NCBI RefSeq assembly: GCF_009362735.1
Contig: NZ_WHNP01000005.1
Span: 270,378 to 334,377, forward strand
Length of the DNA stretch: 64,000 bases
Origin: Paraburkholderia franconis
GTDB lineage: Bacteria > Pseudomonadota > Gammaproteobacteria > Burkholderiales > Burkholderiaceae
Reading direction: 5' to 3'
A program made the position numbers and the translations under genes. The notes below the pieces were generated by a model, which did no database searches, was not told the DNA's origin, and was given only the letters and a program-made list of their open reading frames with translations. This document shows, in pieces, positions 18,124-26,920 of the stretch. Each line of letters opens with the position of its first letter. Position 1 is the first letter of the stretch.

Positions 18124-18951
18124 ATGCGCGTGAAGCGGATCGGCGATCTCGCGCTCGTGCCGCATGGCGCCGGTCATTGGCTGATGAGCGCAGCGGGCGT
18201 CCCTGCAGCGAAGCTCTTCGATTTGCCGCGCGAAGCCGTCAGCAACCGCTACGAGATTCTTCGGCACGGACAGGGCGGCACGCCGACGACAATTTGCGCG
18301 CTCGAGCGCTTCGATCACCCCGCCGCTCACCGGCTGATCGATCTGCCGCCGAAGCTGATTCGCGTCGACACGTGGCAATCGCCCGAAATGGAATGGATAC
18401 AGAGCACGCTGCGATTCATCGCGGCCGAGGCGCAACAGCTCAATGCGGGTGGCGAAACGGTCATCACGCGGCTCGCCGACATGCTCGTCATTCAGGCCGT
18501 GCGCGCGCGGATCGCACATGCGCCCGCGGCTCAAACAGGATGGCTCGGCGCGTTGCGCGACAGGCAGATCGGACGCGCGATCGCGATGATTCCTCGCGAC
18601 CCTTCGAGCAACTGGACGGTCGCGACGCTCGCCGATCGCGTCGGCATGTCGCGCTCGGCGTTTTCAGCGCGCTTCACGCAACTGGTCGGCGAACCGGCGA
18701 TGCACTACGCCGTGCGCTGGAAGATGCAGGCTGCGCTCACGCAGCTGCAGGAAACGGATGCATCGCTGACCGAACTCGCGATGCGGCTCGGCTACGATTC
18801 GGATGCGGCGTTCAGCCGGGCGTTCAAGCGCATCGTCGGCGTTGCGCCCGGCGCTGTGAGGCGCAACGCGCGAATGCAGCCGGACGATGTCGACCCTCAA
18901 TCGAAATCGAACATATCGAACAGCGACTTCTTCTTGCGGCGCGCATCGTAA
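18124..18951 (+). CDS. AraC-family regulator, probably short at the N-terminus
   Basis: 275 aa. The C-terminal half is a normal AraC DNA-binding unit with two HTH motifs (TVATLADRVGMSRSAFSARF and LTELAMRLGYDSDAAFSRAF) followed by GVAPGAVRR. The N-terminus enters midway through a cupin sensor domain (RIGDLALVPHGAGHWL); such proteins usually have 40-60 more residues before this point. No in-frame extension is available. Either a 5' truncation or a frameshift is likely; DNA binding could persist. The last 55 nt overlap the converging zinc-ribbon gene. Confidence 0.72.
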   Translation: MRVKRIGDLALVPHGAGHWLMSAAGVPAAKLFDLPREAVSNRYEILRHGQGGTPTTICALERFDHPAAHRLIDLPPKLIRVDTWQSPEMEWIQSTLRFIAAEAQQLNAGGETVITRLADMLVIQAVRARIAHAPAAQTGWLGALRDRQIGRAIAMIPRDPSSNWTVATLADRVGMSRSAFSARFTQLVGEPAMHYAVRWKMQAALTQLQETDASLTELAMRLGYDSDAAFSRAFKRIVGVAPGAVRRNARMQPDDVDPQSKSNISNSDFFLRRAS

Positions 18952-19211
18952 TGCTTGCGATGGTCGTCGTGTGAGTCGTGACGCCGGCCCCACTCCTGTT
19001 CATGCCGCACATCGCGATCACCATAGCGCGGGTGACGCTCGTGCTCTGCGTCTGCGCGCTGCGACTCGGGCGCGTCCTGCATCTGGCCAATCAGCTTGTC
19101 GAGTTCGCCGCGGTCGAGCCATACGCCGCGGCACGTCGGGCAGTAGTCGATTTCGATGTTCTGCCGCTCGGTCATCAGCAGATCGGGCGTCTTGCAAACG
19201 GGGCATTTCAT
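18897..19211 (-). CDS. zf-TFIIB zinc-ribbon protein
   Basis: 104 aa. Four cysteines C3, C6 (MKCPVC) and C24, C27 (DYCPTCRGVWLDRGEL) match the zf-TFIIB zinc ribbon. The C-terminal half is rich in His, Asp and Arg and ends KKKSLFDMFDFD. A small cytosolic zinc protein of unknown role. It lies 13 nt upstream of TerC-family coding sequence end on the same strand; its own end overlaps the AraC gene. Confidence 0.82.
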   Translation of the reverse strand: MKCPVCKTPDLLMTERQNIEIDYCPTCRGVWLDRGELDKLIGQMQDAPESQRADAEHERHPRYGDRDVRHEQEWGRRHDSHDDHRKHYDARRKKKSLFDMFDFD

Positions 19212-19224
19212 TGCGTTGCTCCTT

Positions 19225-20019
19225 TCATTTCACGAGTTCGGTATCTTGATGATTCGGGTTCGTTGCATGTGCAGCCGTGTCGTGCTCGCGTTTTATCCTC
19301 CTGCGGCGCGCCAGCATGTTCATCCCTTCGACGAAGCCGGCAAAAGCCATCGCCGCGTAGATGTAGCCCTTCGGCACGTGCGAACCGAACCCCTCCGCGA
19401 TCAGCGTCATCGCGATCACCAGCAGGAACGCGAGTGCCAGCGTGACGATGGTCGGATTGCCTTCGATGAACTTCGACAACGGAGCCGCCGCGAACAGCAT
19501 CGCCGTAACAGCCGCAATCACCGCGATGAACATGATGGGCAGATGGTCCGTCATGCCGACGGCCGTGATGATGCTGTCGACGGAGAACACGAGGTCGAGC
19601 AGCAGGATCTGGCCGATCGCGGCCGTCGCCGTCAGTCCGCCGACATGCACGGCCGCATTCGATACATCGGCATCGTGGCTCACGTGATGGTGCATTTCAC
19701 GCGTCGCCTTCCACACGAGGAACAGACCGCCCGCGAGCAGAATCAGGTCCCGCCACGAGAACGCATGGTCGAACACGGAAAACACCGGCTCCGTCAGGCG
19801 CGCAATCCACGCGACGGTGCCGAGCAGGCAGAGACGCATCACGAGCGCGAGCATGATGCCGATGCGCTGCGTCCGTGCGCGCTGCGCTTCAGGCAGCTTG
19901 TTGCTCAGAATGGAAATGAAGATCAGGTTGTCGATGCCTAGCACGACTTCCATCACGATGAGTGTCACGAGTGCCGCCCATGCAGCGGGATCGGCGACGA
20001 GAGTCAACAGGGAATCCAT
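19225..20019 (-). CDS. TerC-family integral membrane protein
   Basis: 264 aa from the ATG at 20019 ([14 protein letters not shown]); an ATG at 20094 would add an unlikely Trp-rich leader. Seven to eight hydrophobic helices with the family's acidic in-membrane motifs [11 protein letters not shown] and DLVFSVDSI. TerC proteins are linked to tellurite resistance and manganese export. Divergent from nhaR with a 146-nt gap that may contain the regulator's site. Confidence 0.9.
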   Translation of the reverse strand: MDSLLTLVADPAAWAALVTLIVMEVVLGIDNLIFISILSNKLPEAQRARTQRIGIMLALVMRLCLLGTVAWIARLTEPVFSVFDHAFSWRDLILLAGGLFLVWKATREMHHHVSHDADVSNAAVHVGGLTATAAIGQILLLDLVFSVDSIITAVGMTDHLPIMFIAVIAAVTAMLFAAAPLSKFIEGNPTIVTLALAFLLVIAMTLIAEGFGSHVPKGYIYAAMAFAGFVEGMNMLARRRRIKREHDTAAHATNPNHQDTELVK

Positions 20020-20165
20020 TTGCGCGCGTAGTTGTTCGGAGTTGAATGAAAGCGGCTGATTACTGGGCCACAGCCAGTAAAGCGAATGATCCATCACGCG
20101 CCGCATCGGAAAAACCAGTGATAATCTGAAGATCGATTCGTATTTTTCGAAGTTGAAGAGGCTCC

Positions 20166-21050
20166 ATGCTCAACTACCGGCACTTGCACTATTTCTGGGT
20201 CGTCGTGAAGGAAGGCGGATTTGCGCGCGCCGCCGAACGGCTCGACATGGCCGTGCAGACCATCAGCGCGCAGGTGCGCGAACTGGAAAAATCGCTCGGT
20301 CATCAGTTGCTGAAGCCGGCGGGCCGCGGCGTCGCGATGACGGAGGCCGGTCAGGCGGCGTTCGCGCGCGCGGAAGAAATCTTTCAGCTCGGCAGCACGC
20401 TGCACGACGAAGTGCGCGAGGCCGCAAGCGGAGTGGTCGCGCGCTTCGCGGTCGGTCTGACGGACGGCATTTCGAAGCTGGCCGCCCATGCGATCCTCGC
20501 GCCCGTGCTGGACACGCCGTCGCTGCGGCTGCTCTGTCACGAGGGCGAATCCGAGCAGTTGCTGGCTGAACTCGCGCATCATCATCTGGATCTCGTGCTC
20601 TCCAGTCAGGCGGCGCCACACAACGCGAACTTGCGGCTGTCGAGCGAACGCCTGATCGCATCGCCGATCGACTGGTATGGACCGGCCGCCACCGTGCGCA
20701 AGAGCGCTGTCGATCACTTCCCGCAATGTCTCGCGAGCCTGCCCGTCTTGCTGCCGACGGGACACTCTTCTCTGCGCTCACGGCTCGACCGCTGGTTCGA
20801 AGCGGAAGGCATACGGCCGCGCATCGCGGGCGAGTTCGAAGACAGCGCGCTGATGGCGCTATTCGCATCGCGAGGCCTCGGCGTATTTCCGCTCGCGTCT
20901 TTCGGCGCCGAGCGCAATGACCCGATCCACCGCAGCTTGCGCTGGCTAGGCCGGTCGCCGGATGTGAAAGAGGAGATACACGCGATCGTGTCGCGGCGCG
21001 GACGCCATCATCCGTTGACGCAAAAGGTACTGGCTTCCGCTTTGGGCTGA
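20166..21050 (+). CDS. nhaR: NhaR-type LysR transcriptional activator
   Basis: 294 aa, normal length. The N-terminal winged HTH reads [18 protein letters not shown] then [15 protein letters not shown], the characteristic NhaR opening. The start has GAAGAGG upstream. NhaR senses Na+ and activates nhaA in enterobacteria, but no antiporter gene is near; the divergent neighbour is TerC, so a link to cation or metal export is plausible. The gene is followed by an AT-rich tract with TTCGGA/TCCGAA arms. Confidence 0.85.
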   Translation: MLNYRHLHYFWVVVKEGGFARAAERLDMAVQTISAQVRELEKSLGHQLLKPAGRGVAMTEAGQAAFARAEEIFQLGSTLHDEVREAASGVVARFAVGLTDGISKLAAHAILAPVLDTPSLRLLCHEGESEQLLAELAHHHLDLVLSSQAAPHNANLRLSSERLIASPIDWYGPAATVRKSAVDHFPQCLASLPVLLPTGHSSLRSRLDRWFEAEGIRPRIAGEFEDSALMALFASRGLGVFPLASFGAERNDPIHRSLRWLGRSPDVKEEIHAIVSRRGRHHPLTQKVLASALG

Positions 21051-21166
21051 CTGTTCTGGCTGTAACGCAGGTTTCGGATTTTCCGAACTTTCGGTTCCGC
21101 TATTTCTGCTTTTTCCGGACACTTCGACACCGTACTCTTGAGCCGTACCCACGACGGAGGTGTCAC

Positions 21167-21523
21167 ATGCAAGTACTGTTCAAGTCCCGCGACCGTGAAG
21201 CCGTTCGTATGCGCAGCTTCGCGCGTCAACGTATCCGGTTCGTGTTTCGACGTCTGGACTGGCTGATTTCGAAGGCAACGGTCAGTCTTTCGGACATCAA
21301 CGGCCCGCGCGGCGGGCTCGACAAGCGCTGCCAGGTGCAGGTGCAGACACCCGATGCAACGCCCGTCGTCGTCACGTCGATCGCGCGAGACTGGCGCGGC
21401 GCGCTCGATCTGGCTCTCTCTCGCGCGGCGCGTTCAATCGTGCGCAGACGGCAGACACGCGTTGCCGTGCGACGCTTCAGCCAGCGCGAGCCTGCATGGG
21501 CCGCTCAGCCTGATTTCGCTTAA
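21167..21523 (+). CDS. HPF/RaiA-like ribosome-associated protein
   Basis: 118 aa with an excellent SD (GGAGGTGTC) before ATG. It matches the short hibernation-factor fold: basic N-terminus, ATVSLSDINGPRGGLDKRCQ (strand with the DxNGPRG turn common in these paralogues), then a helix RGALDLALSRAARSIVRR and a basic tail. Likely binds 30S or 70S particles under stress. No partner gene. Confidence 0.75.
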   Translation: MQVLFKSRDREAVRMRSFARQRIRFVFRRLDWLISKATVSLSDINGPRGGLDKRCQVQVQTPDATPVVVTSIARDWRGALDLALSRAARSIVRRRQTRVAVRRFSQREPAWAAQPDFA

Positions 21524-21593
21524 GGACGAATGCAGTTGATGGCTGCATGGTCGGCGGCACCGCCAGGCGCGGTGTCGCCGCTACACTTGCGCG

Positions 21594-22415
21594 CTATGCG
21601 TTCATTGCACGATCGAGCAGCCTCAAGCCCTCGACTCCGCCTCTGGCAAGCCCAATGCCCAGATGCGGCGCAATGCCGAAATCGCGTGGATTGATGCGAA
21701 TGACGCGCGGCCCGTGCTGCTCGCTGAAAAGACGCACGGTCGGTATGGCCTTGCCCGCGCCGATTTCGATCACGACGAGCCGCTCGACCGTCGACAGCCA
21801 CGCGTGCAAGCGCGCCTCCTGCTGTTCGGTGCGCAGCGCGATCCAGTCGTAGTCGCCGAACATCAGGATATTGGGCCGCGCCACAGCAGCGCATGCCGGG
21901 CAGCGCGGCAGATCGCTCGTCAGTTCGCAAGACGCCTCGTCGACGGTGGGACGCACGTCATCGGCGGACCATAGCCGGTCGTTGCAGACTTCCGAGCATT
22001 GCAGTACGTGAATCGAACCATGGCACTCGGCTATCGTCGCATCGTCAAAGCCCGCTTTCTGAAACTGTCCATCGACGTTGCTCGTGAACACCCATTGTCC
22101 GCGCGGCATGAAGTCGGCCCAGCGGCGCAGCATGTCGAAGCCCTCATGCGGAATCGTGCGCCGGTACAGGTCGAGACGATGCCCATAAAAGCCCCAGCAA
22201 AGCCGCGGATGCAACGCCATCACACGCGGATTCGCCATGTCCTGAAAGGTGAGGCGCTGCTGTTTCAATGCGGGATAGGCGCGCCAGAATCCATCGGCGC
22301 CGCGATAGTCGGGCAAGCCTGAATCGACGCCCATGCCGGCGCCAGCCGTCACCAGCATGCCATCGGCCTCGCGCAGCCACGACACAGCGCGCTTGATACG
22401 TTCGTTTTCGTCCAT
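21594..22415 (-). CDS. Sir2-family NAD-dependent protein deacylase-like
   Basis: 273 aa. NAD-binding GAGMGVDSGLPDYRG at 25-39, TSNVDGQF at 111-118 (in place of the usual TQNID), catalytic His132 in ECHGS, and a zinc site from C140, C144, C172, C175. The TSNVDGQF variant and relatively wide zinc loop mark a divergent sirtuin subclass. It may deacylate proteins or use NAD for another reaction. The gene stands alone. Confidence 0.88.
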   Translation of the reverse strand: MDENERIKRAVSWLREADGMLVTAGAGMGVDSGLPDYRGADGFWRAYPALKQQRLTFQDMANPRVMALHPRLCWGFYGHRLDLYRRTIPHEGFDMLRRWADFMPRGQWVFTSNVDGQFQKAGFDDATIAECHGSIHVLQCSEVCNDRLWSADDVRPTVDEASCELTSDLPRCPACAAVARPNILMFGDYDWIALRTEQQEARLHAWLSTVERLVVIEIGAGKAIPTVRLFSEQHGPRVIRINPRDFGIAPHLGIGLARGGVEGLRLLDRAMNA

Positions 22416-22552
22416 CGCGCTACTCTAGCAATTCGCGCACGAAGCGTCTTGTACGTCGCGCTTCGTGTAATGGACAATAGCGACGCGAGCCGACACGTGG
22501 TTAGCAAGGCCGTCATTCAGGCAGCGTGGCCACCTTACGAGGAGACAAATCG

Positions 22553-23191
22553 ATGTCCGCATCCGCCGCTGTGTTTGCCATTCTCATCGCCTTGTTACTG
22601 GGCGCGATGATTCCCGGGCCGAGTTTCGTTCTCGTCGCGCGAAATTCAATCAGCCTGTCCCGCAGCGACGGACTTTCGACTGCACTCGGCATGGGTGTCG
22701 GCGGGATTTTCTTTGGCGGTGTCGCGCTTGCCGGCCTGTATACGTTGCTGGTAGCCGTCGAATGGCTTTATATCGCGCTGAAAGTTGCAGGCGGGCTGTA
22801 TCTGATCTATATCGCGTCGAAGATCTGGCGCGGCGCGGCTCAGCCCATCGCGATGGATAGCGCCGACGCGGCGCTCGGCCGTCGTGCGAAGAAATCATTC
22901 TGGATCGGCTTGACGACGCAGCTCAGCAATCCGAAAACGGCGATCTGGTACGGCAGTATCTTTGCGGCACTGCTGCCGCAGCATCCGCCTGTGTGGTGCT
23001 ATTTCGTGCTGCCGCCGCTTGTCTTCGCAGTGGAGGCCGGCTGGTACACGGTCGTCGCGCTGTGCTTTTCGAGCCGGCATCCGCGCGAGGTCTATTTGCG
23101 TGCGAAGAAGTGGATCGACCGGATTGCCGCAAGTGCGATCGCGGCACTCGGGTTGCGGTTGATCTTTGCGGCGAGAAAGGCGGGAATCTGA
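22553..23191 (+). CDS. LysE/RhtB-family amino acid exporter
   Basis: 212 aa from ATG 22553, chosen for its SD (GAGGAGAC). Six hydrophobic helices, with the family signature PGPSFVLVARNSISLSR in the first loop and a conserved NPKT (LSNPKTAIWYGS) later. Exports amino acids or derivatives across the inner membrane; substrate unknown. A bidirectional terminator follows. Confidence 0.9.
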   Translation: MSASAAVFAILIALLLGAMIPGPSFVLVARNSISLSRSDGLSTALGMGVGGIFFGGVALAGLYTLLVAVEWLYIALKVAGGLYLIYIASKIWRGAAQPIAMDSADAALGRRAKKSFWIGLTTQLSNPKTAIWYGSIFAALLPQHPPVWCYFVLPPLVFAVEAGWYTVVALCFSSRHPREVYLRAKKWIDRIAASAIAALGLRLIFAARKAGI

Positions 23192-23249
23192 CCGCACAGA
23201 CATAACGACATAAGGGCGGCGCCAACCGGCCGTAGAACACTGATGAACA

Positions 23250-23284
23250 AAGGGGGAGTACGGCTCGTACTCCCCCTTGTTTTA
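23250..23284. terminator. Bidirectional rho-independent terminator
   Basis: A perfect 13-bp stem (23250-23262 with 23266-23278, loop GCT) is followed by GTTTTA on the plus strand and preceded by ACAA on the other side. It separates the exporter (plus) from a tiny minus-strand gene. Confidence 0.85.
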
Positions 23285-23308
23285 TGTCGAATGCCGAGCG
23301 GCAAATGC

Positions 23309-23437
23309 TTAACGGCGATAGGCTTCGGCCAGCACGGCGCAATGCTGCAGATGCAGTTCGACAGCGCGGATGGCGAGTTCGCGCAGACGCGAGAGCAAGT
23401 TCGTGGACGGGGCGGCGGCGGTCGTAGCTTGTTGCAT
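23309..23437 (-). CDS. 42-aa hypothetical peptide
   Basis: ATG at 23437 with AAGGAG seven bases upstream; stop TAA at 23309. The peptide is a single amphipathic helix (LLSRLRELAIRAVELHLQHC) ending LAEAYRR. It has its own promoter-like sequence (23479-23507) and terminator, so it looks like a genuine independent small gene. Function unknown. Confidence 0.6.
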   Translation of the reverse strand: MQQATTAAAPSTNLLSRLRELAIRAVELHLQHCAVLAEAYRR

Positions 23438-23461
23438 GGCGGACTCCTTGTGCGGGTAACA

Positions 23462-23507
23462 CCCTAGGTAATAACCCTAGTATATTCGCACACATGACGC
23501 AGCGCAA
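23462..23507 (-). promoter_or_regulatory. Promoter with CCTAGG-type repeats for the 42-aa gene
   Basis: Minus strand: -35 TTGCGC (23502-23507) and -10 TATACT (23479-23484), spacing 17. Around the expected transcription start lies a direct repeat (ccctag at 23463 and 23475) that includes the palindrome CCTAGG, a possible operator. Read from sequence; untested. Confidence 0.5.
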
Positions 23508-23543
23508 CAAATCAATAATCTTTCGCCAGCGCGCGACACAACC

Positions 23544-23693
23544 TTACAACGGGCCTTTGTCATCTGCGTATACGCGCTTATCAGGTTCCAATTGCATTCC
23601 GGTGAAACCGAATGCGTCCATGAGCAGTTGCGCACCACCGAAGCGAAGCCAATCAGATAGATCGGATACCTCAATATGTCCATGGTGGATCAT
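23544..23693 (-). CDS. Putative 49-aa protein or 3' part of a longer one
   Basis: From ATG 23693: MIHHGHIEVSDLSDWLRF, then a segment with LLMDAFGFTG, ending YADDKGPL-stop. Codon use and composition look coding, unlike neighbouring frames. The frame remains open and sensible for about 35 codons upstream (NEILLSCNGCCSV) but has no ATG there; a GTG immediately before the ATG is another option. It may be a small gene or the remains of one whose start was lost. No family recognised. Confidence 0.4.
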   Translation of the reverse strand: MIHHGHIEVSDLSDWLRFGGAQLLMDAFGFTGMQLEPDKRVYADDKGPL

Positions 23694-23933
23694 CACCGAA
23701 CAGCACCCGTTGCATGACAGCAGTATTTCATTTCCGTCGATCCCTTCATTTCGATCGGCAAAAAGGTCATGCCGGATTTCACAATGATCGGTCGTTTAAC
23801 GAATCGAATTGAAAGCCTCAAACACTGTTGCGTTTGAACCAACGGTGTATTGGAAAAATTAATGTGATCGTGCAAATGCTTTTGCTCTAAGATTCGCCGT
23901 GCTCCAACAACGCCTATCGCTCAAAGGAAAAGT

Positions 23934-24743
23934 ATGGACATCAAGTCAATCCGGCAATCTGCTTTTGCGATGCCCGTCCACAATCCCGCCTACCCTCGCC
24001 CGCCATTCCGTTTTCTCAATCGCGAGTACTTCATCATTTCGTATGAAACGGAAATGGATGCGCTGCGCGCCGTTGTGCCCGAACCTCTCAAGCCGGAAAA
24101 CGCGCTGGTCCATTACGAGTTCATCCGCATGCCGGATTCGTCGGGCTTCGGCGACTATACGGAAAGCGGTCAGGTGATTTCCGTGCGCGACATGGAAGGA
24201 CGTCTTGGGAACTACACGCACTCGATGTACCTCGACGATGAAGGCCCGATTGCCGGCGGCCGTGAAATCTGGGGCTTTCCGAAGAAGCTCGCGCGCCCGA
24301 AGCTGAGCGTCGACGGCAACGACACGCTGCTCGGCACGCTCGACTACGGCACGCAACGCATCGCGACGGGCACGATGGGCTACAAGCACCGGATGCTCGA
24401 CATCGAAGCCGAGCGCGCCAAGCTCGCCGATACACCGAACTATCTGCTGAAAGTAATTCCGCATGTCGATGGCAGCGCGCGCATTTGCGAGCTCGTGCGC
24501 TTCTATCTGCGCGACGTGACGGTGCTCGGCGCATGGAGCGGCCCCGCCGCGCTCGAACTGCATCCGCATGCGCTAGCGCCCATCGCGGAACTGCCCGTCA
24601 AGCGCGTGATCGGCGCGCGTCACGTGATTGCGAATCTCACGCTCGATATCGGTGAAGTGGCGTTCGACTATCTCGCGCCCGTGCAAGCCACTACGCAGAC
24701 CGCGAAGAAGTCGAATGACGACGCACTCGAACTCGCTCTCTAA
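23934..24743 (+). CDS. adc: Acetoacetate decarboxylase
   Basis: 269 aa. The Schiff-base lysine lies in [12 protein letters not shown] (K117/K118, matching K115/K116 of the clostridial enzyme), with Glu111 nearby. Converts acetoacetate to acetone and CO2. SD AAAGGAAAAG precedes the ATG. First gene of a tight three-gene operon with 3-hydroxybutyrate dehydrogenase and a patatin-like protein. Confidence 0.94.
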   Translation: MDIKSIRQSAFAMPVHNPAYPRPPFRFLNREYFIISYETEMDALRAVVPEPLKPENALVHYEFIRMPDSSGFGDYTESGQVISVRDMEGRLGNYTHSMYLDDEGPIAGGREIWGFPKKLARPKLSVDGNDTLLGTLDYGTQRIATGTMGYKHRMLDIEAERAKLADTPNYLLKVIPHVDGSARICELVRFYLRDVTVLGAWSGPAALELHPHALAPIAELPVKRVIGARHVIANLTLDIGEVAFDYLAPVQATTQTAKKSNDDALELAL

Positions 24744-24764
24744 ACCACCCATCAGGAAAAGAAC

Positions 24765-25547
24765 ATGTCATTGCAAAACAAGGTCGCGCTCGTCACGGGC
24801 GCAGCAAGCGGCATCGGCGAACAATGCGCGCGCAAAATGGCAAGCCTTGGCGCTTCCGTCGTCATTGCCGATCTGAACCTCGAGGCCGCGCAGAAAGTCG
24901 CGGCAAGCATCGTCGCTGCGGGCGGCAAGGCACTCGCCGTTGCAATGGACGTGACGAATGAAGAAGCCGTCAATGCGGGCGTCGACAGCGCGGTGAAGCA
25001 ACTCGGCGGTATTGATGTGCTCGTGTCGAATGCGGGCATTCAGATTGTGGCGCCCATCGAGGACTATGCGTTCGCCGACTGGAAGAAGATGCTCGCAATT
25101 CATCTGGACGGCGCGTTCCTGACCACCAAAGCGGCCATCAGACACATGTACGACAGCAAGCGCGGCGGCTCGATCGTGTATATGGGCTCTGTCCACTCGC
25201 ATGAAGCGTCGAAGCTGAAGTCGGCCTATGTCACGGCCAAGCACGGCCTGCTAGGCCTCGCTCGCGTCGTCGCGAAGGAAGGCGGTCCGCGTGGCGTGCG
25301 CGCGAATGTCGTTTGCCCGGGCTTCGTCCGCACGCCGCTCGTCGAGAAGCAGATTCCCGAACAGGCAAAGGAACTCGGCATCACCGAGGAAGAAGTCGTG
25401 AAGAACGTGATGCTGAAGGAAACGGTGGACGGCGAATTCACGACGGTCGACGACGTCGCCAATACGGTTGCGTTCCTCGCAGGTTTCGAATCGGCGGCAC
25501 TGACGGGACAGTCGGTGATCGTCAGTCACGGCTGGTCGATGCAGTAA
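24765..25547 (+). CDS. bdhA: D-3-hydroxybutyrate dehydrogenase (SDR)
   Basis: 260 aa. Classical short-chain dehydrogenase: TGAASGIG at 11-18, NAG at 89-91, catalytic Ser142, Tyr155, Lys159. The substrate-binding features GSVHSHEAS and [17 protein letters not shown] are typical of D-3-hydroxybutyrate dehydrogenases. It interconverts 3-hydroxybutyrate and acetoacetate with NAD, so it feeds the adjacent decarboxylase. 21 nt from adc, 9 nt from the patatin gene. Confidence 0.93.
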   Translation: MSLQNKVALVTGAASGIGEQCARKMASLGASVVIADLNLEAAQKVAASIVAAGGKALAVAMDVTNEEAVNAGVDSAVKQLGGIDVLVSNAGIQIVAPIEDYAFADWKKMLAIHLDGAFLTTKAAIRHMYDSKRGGSIVYMGSVHSHEASKLKSAYVTAKHGLLGLARVVAKEGGPRGVRANVVCPGFVRTPLVEKQIPEQAKELGITEEEVVKNVMLKETVDGEFTTVDDVANTVAFLAGFESAALTGQSVIVSHGWSMQ

Positions 25548-25556
25548 GGAGCTTGC

Positions 25557-26810
25557 ATGCGCAGCGACACAAAAAAAATCAGCGCGCGGCCGGATGCCTT
25601 TGTGTTGCCGCGCTACGACGAGATCGCGCTCGTGCTGCAAGGCGGCGGAGCACTCGGCTCGTATCAGGCGGGAGTCGTCGAAGGGCTGGCCGAGGCGAAT
25701 GTCGAACCGGACTGGATTGCGGGCGTGTCGATTGGCGCGCTCAATACGGCGATCATCGCTGGCAATGCGCCGGAAAAACGCGTGGAAGCGTTACGCGGAT
25801 TCTGGAATGCGATCTGCCATCCGCTCGACTGGGTCGGCAGCGTCAGTGCGTGGACCTTGCCCGGCTTGGGCCTGCAAGACCTGTCGCGCAAGTGGGCCAG
25901 CATGTGGGCCGCGGGCCGCGCATTGACGGAAGGCCAGCCGGGATTTTTCGCGCCGCGTTTTCCGTTGCCCGTTGCCGGACTCGCGAAGCTGGACCCGAGC
26001 CGCGTGAGCTATTACGACACGGCCGCGCTCAAGGCGACATTGCAACAGTACGCCGATTTCGATCGCATCAACGACGGCAAGATTCGTGTGTCCGTGGGCG
26101 CCGTGAATGTGCGCACAGGCAATCTCACGTACTTCGACAACGCGAAAATGCGTCTGGCGCCGGAGCACTTCATGGCGTCGGGCGCATTGCCGCCGGGCTT
26201 TCCTGCTGTCGAAATCGACGGTGAATACTACTGGGACGGCGGACTTGTTTCGAATACGCCGCTCACGGAAGTTCTTCGTGATTCGGATCACAAGGACACG
26301 CTCGTCTTTCAAGTCGATTTGTGGAGTGCGAAAGGCAATGCGCCGGGCGATTTTCTCGACATATCGGAGCGCGCAAAAGACATTCAGTACTCGAGCCGGA
26401 CGCGCGCGATCACCAACATGCTCGCGGAGCGGCAGAAGCACGCACGCTTCATCAAGGAACTGCTCGAACACGTGCCTACGTCGGTGCTGAAAGCGGACCC
26501 GTTATTCCGGCTTGCAGAAGCGGCCGCGGATGGCAGCGCGATCAACGTCGTGCATCTGATCTACAAGAACAAGCCATACGAAGGCCACTACAAGGACTAC
26601 GAGTTCAGCATGGATACGATGCTCGAACACTGGCAAAGCGGCCTCGACGATATTCGCGATTCGTTCTCGCATCGCGACTGGTTCGATGTGCCGAGCCGTG
26701 AGCAGGGTTTCGCCACACACGACGTGCACCGTCCCGTCGGATTGGTGCCGCAGTCCGACAAGAGTGCCGTCGAAACGTTGCCGGGCAAGAACCGCAAGGA
26801 AGCAGCCTGA
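25557..26810 (+). CDS. Patatin-like phospholipase (DUF3734 type)
   Basis: 417 aa. Oxyanion hole GGGALGSYQAG at 29-39, nucleophile Ser58 in GVSIGALN, and catalytic Asp in WDGGL (about 227) form the patatin Ser-Asp dyad. The C-terminal 200 residues fit the DUF3734 extension (SRTRAITNMLAERQKHARF). In the operon with adc and bdh it may act on polyhydroxybutyrate granules or membrane lipids; that is inference from context. A strong terminator follows. Confidence 0.9.
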   Translation: MRSDTKKISARPDAFVLPRYDEIALVLQGGGALGSYQAGVVEGLAEANVEPDWIAGVSIGALNTAIIAGNAPEKRVEALRGFWNAICHPLDWVGSVSAWTLPGLGLQDLSRKWASMWAAGRALTEGQPGFFAPRFPLPVAGLAKLDPSRVSYYDTAALKATLQQYADFDRINDGKIRVSVGAVNVRTGNLTYFDNAKMRLAPEHFMASGALPPGFPAVEIDGEYYWDGGLVSNTPLTEVLRDSDHKDTLVFQVDLWSAKGNAPGDFLDISERAKDIQYSSRTRAITNMLAERQKHARFIKELLEHVPTSVLKADPLFRLAEAAADGSAINVVHLIYKNKPYEGHYKDYEFSMDTMLEHWQSGLDDIRDSFSHRDWFDVPSREQGFATHDVHRPVGLVPQSDKSAVETLPGKNRKEAA

Positions 26811-26843
26811 GTACTTTTCGTACGAGTTCGCTCTGGATGAAAC

Positions 26844-26881
26844 ACGGCTCTGCAATACGCATGTTGCAGAGCCGTATTTTT
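26844..26881 (+). terminator. Rho-independent terminator of the adc-bdh-patatin operon
   Basis: Perfect 12-bp stem ACGGCTCTGCAA/TTGCAGAGCCGT (26844-26855 with 26864-26875), 8-nt loop, then ATTTTTAT. It lies 33 nt after the patatin stop. Confidence 0.88.
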
Positions 26882-26920
26882 ATCGAGCCGCGCAAATGCC
26901 TCACGAAGGCTGCGCAAAAT

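Noticed and set aside
23494..23787. 97-aa plus-strand ORF
   Set aside because: Antisense to the better coding-like minus frame; Ser/Pro/Arg-rich, no SD.
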